From: JAHBVY01 sp964415255
GTDB lineage: Bacteria > Myxococcota_A > Polyangia > Polyangiales > Polyangiaceae
Assembly (NCBI GenBank): GCA_964415255.1
Contig: CAYQAC010000007.1
Coordinates: forward strand, 1-64,000
Direction: 5' to 3'
Length of the DNA stretch: 64,000 nucleotides
A program made the position numbers and the translations under genes. Below the pieces are notes generated by a model. It did not search any database and had not been told where the DNA came from. It worked only from the letters and a program-made list of their open reading frames with translations. Of this stretch, positions 37,766 to 46,848 are shown piece by piece (positions within the stretch are counted from its first letter, which is position 1; the number at the start of each line of letters is the position of its first letter).

Positions 37766-38791
37766 ATGAAGCGATGCTGGGTGTCGGGGAGCGTGTTGCT
37801 TGGTGCGCTGGCCCTCACCGCCTGCGGTGGTGAGTCGGACGGTGACGGCGCCGGTGGCTCGGGCGCGCAGGGTGGCTCAGGCGCGCAGGGCGGCGCGGCT
37901 GGTTCGGGTGCGGGCGGCTCAGGTGCGCAGGGCGGCGCGGCTGGCTCGGGTGCGGGCGGCTCAGGCGCAGGGGGCAGCGGCGGGGGCTGGACGGTGGGGG
38001 AGTGGGTCGAGCTCGTCACCGGCGACTGGCGGCTTGAGCCAGGTGAGGAGAGCTACACCTGCGCGCTGGTCACCTTGGAGGAGGACCTCGCGCTGGCGGG
38101 GTTCCGCGCCATCGCGCCGTTCGGCACGCACCACACGGTGCTGTCTATCGAGCCGTCTATCAGCCAGCCTGACGGTGTGTACCCCTGCAGCGTCGCCTCG
38201 AACGGCCCGCAAATGATCTACGGCTCTGGCGTCGGGACGCAGCCGCTCGCCTTCCCAGAGGGCGTCGCCATCAACCTGAAGCGCGGCCAACGCCTGCTGC
38301 TCAACCTGCACCTGTTCAACGTCACCCCGAACGCGATCACCGGCTCGTCCGGGATTGAGGTGCAGCGGGTGGACCCCGGCTTGGTCCAGCACGAGGCGGA
38401 GATGCTGCTGGCCGGCAAAGACTTTGATCTGTTCGTCGACACCGGGGAGACCACTCAGTCAGGTGGCTGTACCATGAGGAGCGACGTCACCATCTTCGCG
38501 GTGTCGCCGCACATGCACCAGCTCGGCACTCACATGCGCGTGCACGTCGATTTGCCTGACGGCGAGCGTGTGCTGGTGGACGCCCCGTACACCTTCGACG
38601 ACCAAGTCTTCCATCCCCAGGAGCCCCAGGTCGCGGTGCCCGCGGGCACACGGGTCGAGGTGGAGTGCACCTACTACAACGACCGCGGCGCGCCGGTGTT
38701 CTTCGGGGAGAGCTCGCTCGACGAGATGTGTTACGCGGGGGTCTACCGCTACCCGAAGCTGGGCACCGGGGGCATCACCTGCTCGAGGTGA
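37766..38791 (+). CDS. PHM-like type II copper monooxygenase-related lipoprotein
   Basis: 341 residues. Lipobox LTAC (C20), then a Gly-rich linker with a 14-residue unit duplicated (39-52, 53-66). The folded part carries the copper ligand set of peptidylglycine hydroxylases: H122-H123 (FGTHHTVLS) and H182 (LNLHLFN) for one copper, then H249 and H251 (PHMHQLG) and M321 (DEMC) for the other. The family hydroxylates C-H bonds with ascorbate as reductant. Substrate unknown; enzyme activity is inferred from the ligand set. Confidence 0.78.
   Translation: MKRCWVSGSVLLGALALTACGGESDGDGAGGSGAQGGSGAQGGAAGSGAGGSGAQGGAAGSGAGGSGAGGSGGGWTVGEWVELVTGDWRLEPGEESYTCALVTLEEDLALAGFRAIAPFGTHHTVLSIEPSISQPDGVYPCSVASNGPQMIYGSGVGTQPLAFPEGVAINLKRGQRLLLNLHLFNVTPNAITGSSGIEVQRVDPGLVQHEAEMLLAGKDFDLFVDTGETTQSGGCTMRSDVTIFAVSPHMHQLGTHMRVHVDLPDGERVLVDAPYTFDDQVFHPQEPQVAVPAGTRVEVECTYYNDRGAPVFFGESSLDEMCYAGVYRYPKLGTGGITCSR
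37880..37963 (+). repeat. Tandem 42-bp duplication in linker
   Basis: Two near-identical 42-bp units encode GAQGGAAGSGAGGS twice in the lipoprotein's Gly-rich linker. Confidence 0.85.
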
Positions 38792-38936
38792 GGTGCGCCG
38801 CGTCGCCACGGCCTTCACGGTGAGCCAGGCATTTGCATACGGGAATGAGCAGGGCCGCGCGCTGGCCCTTGGGGGTCGAGACGTTCAGGCAAACCCCCTG
38901 CCCGGGCCGAAGCCTCAAGGCTGCGTGAGGTGACTC

Positions 38937-39782
38937 ATGAGCGGTGGCAGCCCCACGCGGCGTGAGCTGGTCAGCGAGTGGCTGCCGAACTTCTCGGAGC
39001 GCTCGCCGGCCTTTGAGCAGCTGTGCCCGCAGGTGGTGCGGTGCTTGGCGGCGCAGCAGACTTTCCCTGAGGTAAAAGACTGGGGGCGCCTGCTGCCGGA
39101 GCACGAGGCGGGCGGGGAGGAGCCCCCGGGCGGGCTGCCCCTGGTGCAGTTCACGCCGCAGGACGACGCGAGGATCCGCGCGGCGGGCGGCTACGACTAT
39201 TATATCAAGGAAACAGGCCTGGTGCCGTCGCGCCCTGGGAGCTGGCATGATCTGTTCAACGCGCTCATGTGGCGCCACTACCCGGCGCTCAAGCGCGGCA
39301 TCCACCAGCAGCAGCTCATGGATTTTGCCGCGCGCGTGGATCCGCGTCAGCGCACGGCGCTCGGCGACGCCGTCACCCTATTGGATGAGGGCGGCGTCAT
39401 CGTGCTCTCGAGCGAGCCTGAGCTGTTGGAGCTGATTCGTCAGTTTAGCTGGCTAGAGCTGTTCCACGAGCGGCGCGCGGCGTTTCAGCGGCACGTGCGG
39501 GTGCTGGTGGTGGGGCACGCGCTGCTGCACGCGCTGCTGCGGCCCTTCATTGGCCTGGTGGGGCAGGCCTGGCTCGTCAGTGCACCTGCCGAAGCGCTCA
39601 GCGATTGGCGGCGCGCGCGTGGCTTCGCGGACGCTCACGCGGCGGCGAGCTTGGCTGGGGAGATCCGGCGCCCGCGCGATTTGCACCCGCTGCCGCTCTT
39701 GGGGATACCAGGGTACCAGGCGAACGATTCCGCGGAGTATTACCGGAGCCTCCCCTCCTACTTCCGCGGCAGGCGAGCCTAG
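38937..39782 (+). CDS. DUF3025 domain protein
   Basis: 281 residues. The DUF3025 signature is VPSRPGSWHDLFNALMWRHY with PALKRGIHQQQL. The C-terminal LPLLGIPGYQANDSAEYYRS is also typical. No function is established for the family. It starts a plus-strand run with a SUKH-like gene, an RNase Z-like gene and a GST. A dyad lies at 39576-39590 near its end. Confidence 0.82.
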   Translation: MSGGSPTRRELVSEWLPNFSERSPAFEQLCPQVVRCLAAQQTFPEVKDWGRLLPEHEAGGEEPPGGLPLVQFTPQDDARIRAAGGYDYYIKETGLVPSRPGSWHDLFNALMWRHYPALKRGIHQQQLMDFAARVDPRQRTALGDAVTLLDEGGVIVLSSEPELLELIRQFSWLELFHERRAAFQRHVRVLVVGHALLHALLRPFIGLVGQAWLVSAPAEALSDWRRARGFADAHAAASLAGEIRRPRDLHPLPLLGIPGYQANDSAEYYRSLPSYFRGRRA

Positions 39783-39846
39783 CCAAGCGGCTAGAGCGTG
39801 CGTGGTGAGCGCGCTGAGAGCAGGCCCGCCGCGCGCGCTTCAGGTG

Positions 39847-40464
39847 ATGAGTGCGCGCCGCGGGTGGCTCTGGTATCGATGGCGGGTGCTGCCTGACATC
39901 AGCTTCCGCGGCCCAGCGCCGAGCGACCCAGACTACGATCACGCGCTGCGCGCTGAGCTGCCACCCGAGCTTCAGGGGCTGCTCGATGAGCTAGGCGGCG
40001 TGGTGGCGTTTGGTGGCGGGCTGCACCTGCGGGGGCTGTGCGTCGCGCCTGAGTGGCACTCGCTGCGCGCGGCCTGGCGCGGCCCTCGCGCGCTGCATCA
40101 GCTGTTCAGGTCGGTGCTCCCGAGCGACGTCCCCTTCGCGGAGGACTGCGTCGGCGACCAGTACCTGTTGCGGGGCGGTGAGGTGGTGCAGCTGTTCGCG
40201 GAGGTGGCGGAGGTGGAGGCCTTGGGGCAGGGGCTCCGGGAGTTCATCGCGGCGGCGATCGCCGATCCTGAGGATGCGCTCTGCACCGAGCCGCTCCAGG
40301 TGTTTTTGCGCGATCACGAGGCGCTCGCACCTGAATGCGCGCTCCAGATCGATCCGCCGTTCTGTGTAGACGCTGACGAGCGTACCCTGGTGGCGGTGCC
40401 GCGCCTCCTCTTGCGTGAGCGCCACGCGGCGCTGGCCCAGCGCGCCATTGGGGCGCCTAGCTGA
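39847..40464 (+). CDS. SMI1/KNR4-like (SUKH) protein
   Basis: 205 residues from ATG 39847; GTG codons at 39802 and 39805 would extend it. The pattern PPELQGLLDELGGVVAFGGG, then VPFAEDCVGDQYLLRGGEVV, then LREFIAAAIADPEDAL fits the SUKH fold. This is the second SUKH-type gene in the window, again without an adjacent toxin. Confidence 0.68.
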   Translation: MSARRGWLWYRWRVLPDISFRGPAPSDPDYDHALRAELPPELQGLLDELGGVVAFGGGLHLRGLCVAPEWHSLRAAWRGPRALHQLFRSVLPSDVPFAEDCVGDQYLLRGGEVVQLFAEVAEVEALGQGLREFIAAAIADPEDALCTEPLQVFLRDHEALAPECALQIDPPFCVDADERTLVAVPRLLLRERHAALAQRAIGAPS

Positions 40465-40540
40465 CTAACTGAGCTAAGGAGGCGCGTCGGCGACAGGCAG
40501 TGGGCCCCAGCGCCCTCGCCCAGGTGATAAGTCAGGTTCT

Positions 40541-41392
40541 ATGTCGAGTATCACGGAGGTTAAAGCAGGTAAGTACACCGTGCGCGGGGTGTCCGTGGGT
40601 GGGGTGTACACGAGCCTCCAGGTGCCGGAGATGGGAGCGCTGTTTGACGCCGGGCTCACGCTCCGCGGGCTGGTCAGCTGCGAGCGTTTGTTCTTGAGCC
40701 ACGGCCACGCGGATCATGTAGGAGGCCTGGTGGGGATGCTCGGTATCCGCGGTATCCAGGGGCGCCCGCGGCTGCGCGCTTTCATGCCGCGGGCCATCCA
40801 CGCGGGCATCACCGGCGCGCTCGAGCACATGACGGCGATGCACCACTTCGATCTGTCAATGGACAGTGTCCCTGTTGATCCGGGGGATGAGCACCAGCTC
40901 CGGCCAGATCTCCACGTGCGAGCGCTGAAGGCGCACCACGTGGTGCCGACCTTGGGTTATCAGTTCTTCAACCGCACGAAGCGCCTGAAGCCCGCCTACC
41001 AGGCGCTGAGCGGCCCGGAGATCGCAGCGCGGCGCCGCGCTGGGGAGGATCTGTTCGATGAGGAGGAGCGGCTTGAGCTAGCGTACGTGACGGACACGCT
41101 GCTCCGGGTGATCGACACCACGCCGAGCCTGCTGGTGACCCCCGTCTTGATCCTCGAGTGCACCTTCCTGGATGAGCGGCGGAGCCCGGAGCTGGCCCAC
41201 AAGACGTGCCATGTTCATTTGAATGACCTATTGCTGCGGGCGGAGGAGTTCCAAAACGAGCATTTGGTGCTGATGCACGTCAGCCAGCTGTATAAGCCGG
41301 CTGAAGTGCACGCGATTTTGAAGCGGCGCCTCCCCGCCTCGCTGTACGCTCGGGTGGTGCCATTCGCGCCACAATCTGGTCGCTGGCTCTAA
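40541..41392 (+). CDS. RNase Z-like metallo-beta-lactamase-fold hydrolase
   Basis: 283 residues. The zinc motif HxHxDH is SHGHADHVGG (H54, H56, D58, H59). Other RNase Z-type positions follow: AHHVVPTLGYQFF, LILECTFLDERR and LMHVSQLY. It is shorter than typical tRNA 3'-endonucleases and lacks a recognisable exosite arm, so tRNA processing is possible but unproven. It lies between the SUKH-like gene and GST on the same strand. Confidence 0.8.
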   Translation: MSSITEVKAGKYTVRGVSVGGVYTSLQVPEMGALFDAGLTLRGLVSCERLFLSHGHADHVGGLVGMLGIRGIQGRPRLRAFMPRAIHAGITGALEHMTAMHHFDLSMDSVPVDPGDEHQLRPDLHVRALKAHHVVPTLGYQFFNRTKRLKPAYQALSGPEIAARRRAGEDLFDEEERLELAYVTDTLLRVIDTTPSLLVTPVLILECTFLDERRSPELAHKTCHVHLNDLLLRAEEFQNEHLVLMHVSQLYKPAEVHAILKRRLPASLYARVVPFAPQSGRWL

Positions 41393-41423
41393 CTCCGTTC
41401 GGCAGGTAAGCCTCAGCCCTCCC

Positions 41424-42149
41424 ATGACCACGCCCACGCTCTACGGTCTCAGCTACTCCCCCTTCACGGAGCGCGCGCGCTGGGCGCTCGACTACCACCG
41501 CCTGCCTTACGACTACCACGAGCACATGCCGATGCTCGGCGAGCTCTTGCTCCGCTACAAGGCGCGCGGCGCGGGGAACAGCAAGGCCACGGTGCCGCTC
41601 TTCGTGCACTCAGGCGGCGTCATCGGCGACTCCTTCGATATCATCAGCTACGCTGACCAAGAGGGCAGCGGGCCCAAGCTGGGGGCCAACTCGGAGCAGG
41701 CGCGCACCTGGCTTCAGCGCGTGAACGCGGGGCTCGACGCCGTGCGCACGCGGGTGCTTGCGCGCCTGTTGGATGATCCGGCCGCGCTGGATGAGCACTC
41801 CGCGCGGCTCAGCCCCAAGGCCCTGCTGCCGGTCATGCGCCCCGTCGCGGCGCTGGGGGTGCGCTACCTGACGAAGAAGCACCAGGCCACGATGGACACC
41901 GAGCGCGCGCGCCTAGAGGTTCGAGATGTGTGCCTGAGCATCCGCGCGGCGCTGGCGGACGGCAGCCTGTCGCGAGAGCGGCTCGACGCGCCGAGCCTGC
42001 TCGTGGCGACGTTCCTCGTGGGTGTGAAGCCAGCGGCCATGAGCCAGCTCACGGTTGGCCAGCGCCGCGTGTGGACAGAGCCAGCGCTGGCTGAAGAGTT
42101 CGCAGATCTGCTGACTTGGCGCGACGCGCTCTACGCCGCCTATCGCTGA
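41424..42149 (+). CDS. Glutathione S-transferase-like protein
   Basis: 241 residues. The thioredoxin-like N-terminal domain is seen in TLYGLSYSPFTERARWALDY and the cis-Pro segment ATVPLFV, followed by VIGDSFDIISYAD. The C-terminal half is helical. GST-fold proteins conjugate or sense glutathione; this one starts 31 bp after the RNase Z-like gene and is convergent with the kinase gene. Confidence 0.8.
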   Translation: MTTPTLYGLSYSPFTERARWALDYHRLPYDYHEHMPMLGELLLRYKARGAGNSKATVPLFVHSGGVIGDSFDIISYADQEGSGPKLGANSEQARTWLQRVNAGLDAVRTRVLARLLDDPAALDEHSARLSPKALLPVMRPVAALGVRYLTKKHQATMDTERARLEVRDVCLSIRAALADGSLSRERLDAPSLLVATFLVGVKPAAMSQLTVGQRRVWTEPALAEEFADLLTWRDALYAAYR

Positions 42150-42193
42150 GCGGCGCGCGGCAGCTCACCGCTGCTCTCGCTCCGCGTGGCGGT

Positions 42194-43708
42194 TCACCGT
42201 GGCCGCTCTGGCTTGCCTGCGCTGGGCAACCACAGGTGGGCCTCAGTGCCCCCGCTCGCTGGGCACTCGAGCCACGCTGCGCCGCCGTGCGCGCGCGCCA
42301 CGCTGCTCACGATGGCGAGCCCCAGGCCGGTGCCACCGCGCTCAGCGTCGGTGGTGTAGAAGCGGTCGAACACCTTGGAGCGTCGCGCTTCGGGGATGCC
42401 CGGCCCGCGATCGCGCACGGTGATGCGGAGCCCGCCGCGGTCGTCTGCGAGCAGCAGCTGGGGGGCCTCCCCAGCTCGGGAGTAGCGCTGCGCGTTGTCG
42501 ATGAGGTTGCTCACGGCGATCTCCAGATCTGCCTCGTGGCCCGGCACCCAGCGGCGCTCGGCGGTGAGCACGAGCTCGATGGGCGCGGCGCCGGGCGCTT
42601 GACTCGCGCGCTGGCCCACGCGCTCAAGCAGGGCCATGGCGTCGACTAAAGTCAGGTGCCCTTCCCGTGCCTCGATGCGGCTCAGCACCAGGAGCCGGGT
42701 GACGAGGCGATCGAGGCGCTCGGCGTCGAGCAGGATATTTTGCAGGAAGCGCTCGCGATCTTCCGGGACCTCGCTGGCGCCCTCCGCCAGGAGCTCGGCG
42801 GCGCCGCGGATGGAGGTGAGCGGGCTCTTGAACTCATGCGCGACGTCCGCCGCAAAATCCGAGATGTAGCGCAGCCGCTGATCGAGCTCCTCGGTCATCA
42901 CCTTGAAGCTCTGCGCTAGCTCTCGGATCTCCCCGGCGCCAGCCACAGGTATGGGAACCTGACGTTCTCCGCGGGTGATGCGCGCCGCGGCCCGCGCGAG
43001 GCGGCCGAGCGGAGACGAGATGGAGAACGCCAAGAGCAGGGTCACGCTGATCGAGATGGCCAGGGTGACCAGCACCACCTTGAGCAGCGAGCGCCGCACG
43101 CGGTGCAGCTCCTCCAGCACCGGCAGCGTGGAGCGCGTCACGTAGACGGCGCCCTGCACCTGGCCGTCTGGTGACCTGACGGGGCTAGCGATGAACAGGA
43201 ACACGGCGCTCGGGCGGTGGGCTACGCGGGTGCTCGCGCTGTGCTCCCCGGTGAGCGCGCGGCGCACCTCCACGCGCTCCGGGACCTCTGGCCACGCGGA
43301 GCTGGATCGGGAGGCGAGGTCCGAGGCGCTCATCGAGCGCCCGAGCAGGCTGGGCGGCGCGGGCTCTCGCCCCTCGGGCGGGCCGCCCTCGTGTGAATCG
43401 CTCAGCACCTCGCCCCGCGGACCGAGCACACGGATCCGCGTGCGCGTGCGCTCCGCCGCCCGGGTGAGCAGCTGGCCGTGGCGCGGTGCGCCCAGCGCGG
43501 TGCCCTCCACCAGATCTTGTTCCAACCAAGAAACACTGAGCGCTGCCTGGTCGTTCATGTCGCGCTCCAGCGCCTGCAGCAGCTGCCGCTCGTAGGCGCG
43601 CGCGAACTCGAGGCCCACCACCGGGACCATGACCACGATGATGTTCACGAGCAGCAGCCGCAGCCAGATGCGGCCGAGGAGCGCTCGCAGGCGCGCGCTG
43701 AGGGCCAC
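42194..43708 (-). CDS. Membrane sensor histidine kinase (ChvG-like)
   Basis: 504 residues. Membrane segments at about 16-34 and 211-231 enclose a periplasmic sensor; HAMP is at about 232-285. The phospho-acceptor is H291 in DVAHEFKSPLTSIRG. The ATPase part has NLIDNAQRYS, DRGPGIPE and GGTGLGLAIV. The layout (FAADVAHEFKSPLTSIRGAA) is that of ChvG/ExoS-type kinases, which sense envelope or pH change. The GTG start follows the regulator's TGA directly, so the pair is translated together. Confidence 0.92.
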   Translation of the reverse strand: MALSARLRALLGRIWLRLLLVNIIVVMVPVVGLEFARAYERQLLQALERDMNDQAALSVSWLEQDLVEGTALGAPRHGQLLTRAAERTRTRIRVLGPRGEVLSDSHEGGPPEGREPAPPSLLGRSMSASDLASRSSSAWPEVPERVEVRRALTGEHSASTRVAHRPSAVFLFIASPVRSPDGQVQGAVYVTRSTLPVLEELHRVRRSLLKVVLVTLAISISVTLLLAFSISSPLGRLARAAARITRGERQVPIPVAGAGEIRELAQSFKVMTEELDQRLRYISDFAADVAHEFKSPLTSIRGAAELLAEGASEVPEDRERFLQNILLDAERLDRLVTRLLVLSRIEAREGHLTLVDAMALLERVGQRASQAPGAAPIELVLTAERRWVPGHEADLEIAVSNLIDNAQRYSRAGEAPQLLLADDRGGLRITVRDRGPGIPEARRSKVFDRFYTTDAERGGTGLGLAIVSSVARAHGGAAWLECPASGGTEAHLWLPSAGKPERPR

Positions 43709-44494
43709 TCATCCCTCGCTGGCGCGGTAGCCCACGCCGTGGACGGTGCCGATGGGGTCCACGCCCAGCTGGCGGAACTTCTTGCGGAGCCGCCGCACGT
43801 GGGTGTCAATCGCACGTTCGGTAACCTGACCATCAGCGTCAGCGCGCTGCATGAGCTGGGCGCGCGTCAGCACCACCCCGGGGCGCTCCCACAGCGCCAC
43901 CAGCACGCTGAACTCTGACGGCGTGAGCTCAATCAGCTCCCCGCGGCAACGCACCCGGCGCCGCTCAAGATCGATGTCAACGTCAGGTCCAGGGTCTTTA
44001 CTTGGGGAGGGGGGATGGGGGTTGGGCACCTCGCTGCGCGGCGCCGTCCTAGGCCGAGAGCCGCACGTCGCCTGCGCGTCGCTTGTGGTGTCGCCGCGGG
44101 GCGCGTGCGAGGCGCTGGCCGCGCGCGCGGCGTCCTCATAGCGGCGGAGCACGGCGCGCACCCGCGCCACCAGCTCACGGGGTGAGAACGGCTTCGGGAG
44201 GTAGTCATCGCCGCCGAGCTCCAGCCCCACGATGCGATCCACCTCCTCCCCCCGCGCCGACAGGAACAGCACCGGCACCGGTCCGCGTCGCCGCAGCTGG
44301 CGGCACACCTCCAGGCCGTCAATCTCCGGCAGCATCACGTCGAGCACCACCAGGTCGAAGGCGTGCTCGGCGGCGAGGTCGAGCGCCTGCTGCGCGACCG
44401 CGGCGAGCGTCACCTGGAGCCCCTCGCGGCGGAGCGCGTACTCCACGACCTCACGGATCCGCGCTTCGTCGTCTACCACCAGGACGTGCTTCAA
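43709..44494 (-). CDS. OmpR-family response regulator (ChvI-like)
   Basis: 261 residues. The receiver has D8-D9, phospho-site D52 (VVLDVMLPEIDG) and K101 (LPKPFSP). The winged-helix output (ELIELTPSEFSVLVALWERP to HVRRLRKKFRQLGVDPIGTV) begins near residue 170. The linker, about 50 residues, is unusually long and is encoded partly by a G-rich repeat (44001-44041), giving PNPHPPSPSKD. It overlaps the upstream membrane-protein gene by 4 bp. Confidence 0.93.
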   Translation of the reverse strand: MKHVLVVDDEARIREVVEYALRREGLQVTLAAVAQQALDLAAEHAFDLVVLDVMLPEIDGLEVCRQLRRRGPVPVLFLSARGEEVDRIVGLELGGDDYLPKPFSPRELVARVRAVLRRYEDAARAASASHAPRGDTTSDAQATCGSRPRTAPRSEVPNPHPPSPSKDPGPDVDIDLERRRVRCRGELIELTPSEFSVLVALWERPGVVLTRAQLMQRADADGQVTERAIDTHVRRLRKKFRQLGVDPIGTVHGVGYRASEG

Positions 44495-45174
44495 AGGCTA
44501 GCCTCCTCGCTCACAGCTCGGGGCTCGCCGTACACCTCGCTGCTCGCCTCGCTCAGGGCCTCCAGTCTAGCCCACAGCTCCCCCAGCGTGTCACTCACGC
44601 TAGCGGCGCCGCTGCCGCTCAGGCGCACCAGCACGAGCTGCGTCCTGAGCGCGCCCGTGAGCTCCGCCAGCTCCTCCAGGGTTTGCGCGTCGCGTTCGGC
44701 CAGCTCGCTGAGCCTCTGGATGTTGGAGAGGTGGAGCAGCGCTGAGCTCTGAGCGCGCGGCGAGGCGCCGGAGGCGCGGAGCTCTGCCAGCTTGTGGGCG
44801 GCGAGCGCTGGGTCAAAGCTGTCGCGACCCAACAGCGCGTGCAGCTCGTGACGACGGCTGGCGAGCCGCTCCACCTCCTCTAGGAGGGCGCGCGCGCTGT
44901 CGCCGTCGATGAGCCGCGCGAGCGGCGTGCCGTGGGTGGTGCTGGTGACCTCGTCGAGCGCCGCGCGGATCCGCTCCTCAGGGGCTCCCTCTGGGGTGGG
45001 CGGTCTTTCGCGCCGCGCGGTCCAGGCGATGGGTGCGAGCAGCGGCCACAAGGGGATGGTCAGCAGGGCGGTGACGCGCGCGGCGCGGTCATAGCTGGCG
45101 GCGCGCCTGAAGAGCGCCACCGCGCAAGCCACGCCAAACCCCAAATACAGGAGGATGACCTCGGCGAGCTTCAT
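44491..45174 (-). CDS. Membrane protein with cytosolic helical domain (unknown)
   Basis: 227 residues. Two close hydrophobic segments (AEVILLYLGFGVACAVALF; ALLTIPLWPLLAPIAW) and then a mostly helical, charged C-terminal domain of about 150 residues (ALLEEVERLASRRHELHALL, and similar). Its stop overlaps the response-regulator start. Position and coupling suggest a partner or input of the two-component system. Family not recognised. Confidence 0.7.
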   Translation of the reverse strand: MKLAEVILLYLGFGVACAVALFRRAASYDRAARVTALLTIPLWPLLAPIAWTARRERPPTPEGAPEERIRAALDEVTSTTHGTPLARLIDGDSARALLEEVERLASRRHELHALLGRDSFDPALAAHKLAELRASGASPRAQSSALLHLSNIQRLSELAERDAQTLEELAELTGALRTQLVLVRLSGSGAASVSDTLGELWARLEALSEASSEVYGEPRAVSEEASL

Positions 45175-46070
45175 GGGTGGTCTGCTCCGTGGGGGGCAAT
45201 ATCGTCAGTTGTTACGTCGAATGCGGCGGGCGCGTCGATGGTGGCGGTGGCGCTGCCCTGCTCAGGCGCCCACTCGGCGCGCTCGTGGTGCGTGGGCGCT
45301 TCGGATCGCGAGACATCGTGCGGCGCGTAGGGGCCCGCGTGCTCGTGCACAGGCCTGGTCTCCCTTGCCTGGGGCGCGACCGGCGTGTGACTTGCGCGAT
45401 GAGTGAGGCTCGACCGCACGCTGCGTGACAGCGCGGAGCGGCTGCTCTCGAGCAGTGAGTCAGCGAAGCTGCCTTCCCGCGCGCGGAGCAGCGGCACCTG
45501 CTCCGCCGAGGGGCGCCCAATGAAGGGTCGCATGCCCCACGCCGTTTGGCCGAGCACCGCGAAGAACACCAGCCCACAGGCGGCGGACGTCGCGAGCGCG
45601 CGCAGCGACGAGCCGAGGCCGCGCACCACCACCGTCACCGCGGCGAGCCCGGCGGCCAGGTACATCAGGGCGGCGAGGATCACCGCGGAATGGTAGCCAA
45701 GCTGACGATCGAGGGCGAGCCACAGGACCGGCGCGCAGGCGAGCAGCACCAGCGACGCGCGGGCGCTGGCCGCGAGCGAGAGCGCCGCGATGGTGGCGAA
45801 CCGGCGCGTCGCGCCGAAGCCCGCCGCGAGCGCATAGAACGCCGGCACGCACGCCACCAAGGTGATGAGCAAGGCGAGCGGCAGCTTGAGCGCGGCGTAG
45901 GCTATTTGCGAGCCTCCCCGGAAGGCGCCCAGCACCCCGCCGAAGGCGCCAGCCCCGAGCGCGAGGCAGGCGAGGGAGGTGAGGGCCAAGTCGCGCAGCC
46001 CCTCGGCGCGCTCGGCGCGCTCCGCCACGCGCGCTGGGTCGCGCAGCAAGTCGGTCAGCACGGCGCTCAT
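45171..46070 (-). CDS. Multi-pass membrane protein (unknown)
   Basis: 299 residues from ATG 46070 (MSAVLTDLLRDPARV), overlapping the previous gene by 4 bp. About five or six membrane segments (LTSLACLALGAGAFGGVLGA; LPLALLITLVACVPAFYALA; AVILAALMYLAAGLAAVTVV) precede a hydrophilic His/Glu-rich tail of about 100 residues. The layout recalls Yip1-type proteins. It also overlaps the next gene by 4 bp. Confidence 0.7.
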   Translation of the reverse strand: MSAVLTDLLRDPARVAERAERAEGLRDLALTSLACLALGAGAFGGVLGAFRGGSQIAYAALKLPLALLITLVACVPAFYALAAGFGATRRFATIAALSLAASARASLVLLACAPVLWLALDRQLGYHSAVILAALMYLAAGLAAVTVVVRGLGSSLRALATSAACGLVFFAVLGQTAWGMRPFIGRPSAEQVPLLRAREGSFADSLLESSRSALSRSVRSSLTHRASHTPVAPQARETRPVHEHAGPYAPHDVSRSEAPTHHERAEWAPEQGSATATIDAPAAFDVTTDDIAPHGADHP

Positions 46071-46678
46071 GACGCACCCCCGAAGATGGGCAGCAGCCGG
46101 CTCCACACCCGCACCGCGAGCAGGCAGGCGAAGACGCTGAAGCCAGCGCTGACCAGCATCGCCCCGACGATGCTCCCCGCGCCGCCCTTGGAGGCTTGCT
46201 GCAGCAGTCCGCCCACCAGACGAACCAGCGCTACCCCCCCAGCGATCAAGAGCCCCACGCCGACGGCGGAGGCCGCGGCGCTATCAGCCTCGCTCGTGAG
46301 CACGAACAGCAAGGCGGCGGGCGCCAGCCCGGCGAGGGATAGGCCGGCGCTAGCGACGGCGCGAGAGACCAGCTCGGCGAGCTTCGAGGCGTCCAGCTCA
46401 GCTCGGCAGATGGACAGGAAGACGAACATGGAGGGCGCGCCGAGCAGCACCACGGCGCTGAGCCCGACGGGCACGCCCAGCGCGTGACGCAGGAGATCAG
46501 CGCCGCCGGTGCGCATCCCCACGGCGACGCCGAACAGCGCGGCGAGGCCGAGGCCGGCGCCAGCGCGCGTCAGCGCGGCCTTGGCGGTGACGCGAGGCTC
46601 GGTGCTCTGACTGGACCTGGGAGCGGCGCGCCAGGCGCTCGCTTCGCTTGAGGGATCGTGATGGGCAGTTGGGGTCAT
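46067..46678 (-). CDS. Multi-pass membrane protein, first gene of the TCS operon
   Basis: 203 residues; AAAGGAG lies about 6 bp before ATG 46678, the strongest Shine-Dalgarno of the operon. A charged N-terminus of about 40 residues is followed by four to five membrane segments (LGLAALFGVAVGMRTGG; VPVGLSAVVLLGAPSMFVFL; VGVGLLIAGGVALVRLVGGL; ILVSAGFSVFACLLA-like end). Similar in hydropathy to its neighbour, so the two may be paralogues. Function unknown. Confidence 0.7.
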   Translation of the reverse strand: MTPTAHHDPSSEASAWRAAPRSSQSTEPRVTAKAALTRAGAGLGLAALFGVAVGMRTGGADLLRHALGVPVGLSAVVLLGAPSMFVFLSICRAELDASKLAELVSRAVASAGLSLAGLAPAALLFVLTSEADSAAASAVGVGLLIAGGVALVRLVGGLLQQASKGGAGSIVGAMLVSAGFSVFACLLAVRVWSRLLPIFGGAS

Positions 46679-46848
46679 GAGGCTCCTTTCGAGGCGCTTG
46701 GCCTCAAGTCACTTCCTAGAGCCTGGATGCGGCGACCCATTGGCAGCCATTGGGTGATCGCGTGGAGCGGTGATGGCGGTGGGTGGAGAAGTGGCAAAGT
46801 TGTGGCGAGGTGGTGGCGATGGGGGGCTCAGGATTGGTAAGGAGCCGC

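Noticed and set aside
37575..37766. 63-codon minus-strand ORF before the copper lipoprotein
   Set aside because: Low-complexity residues and overlap with the likely leu-operon promoter.
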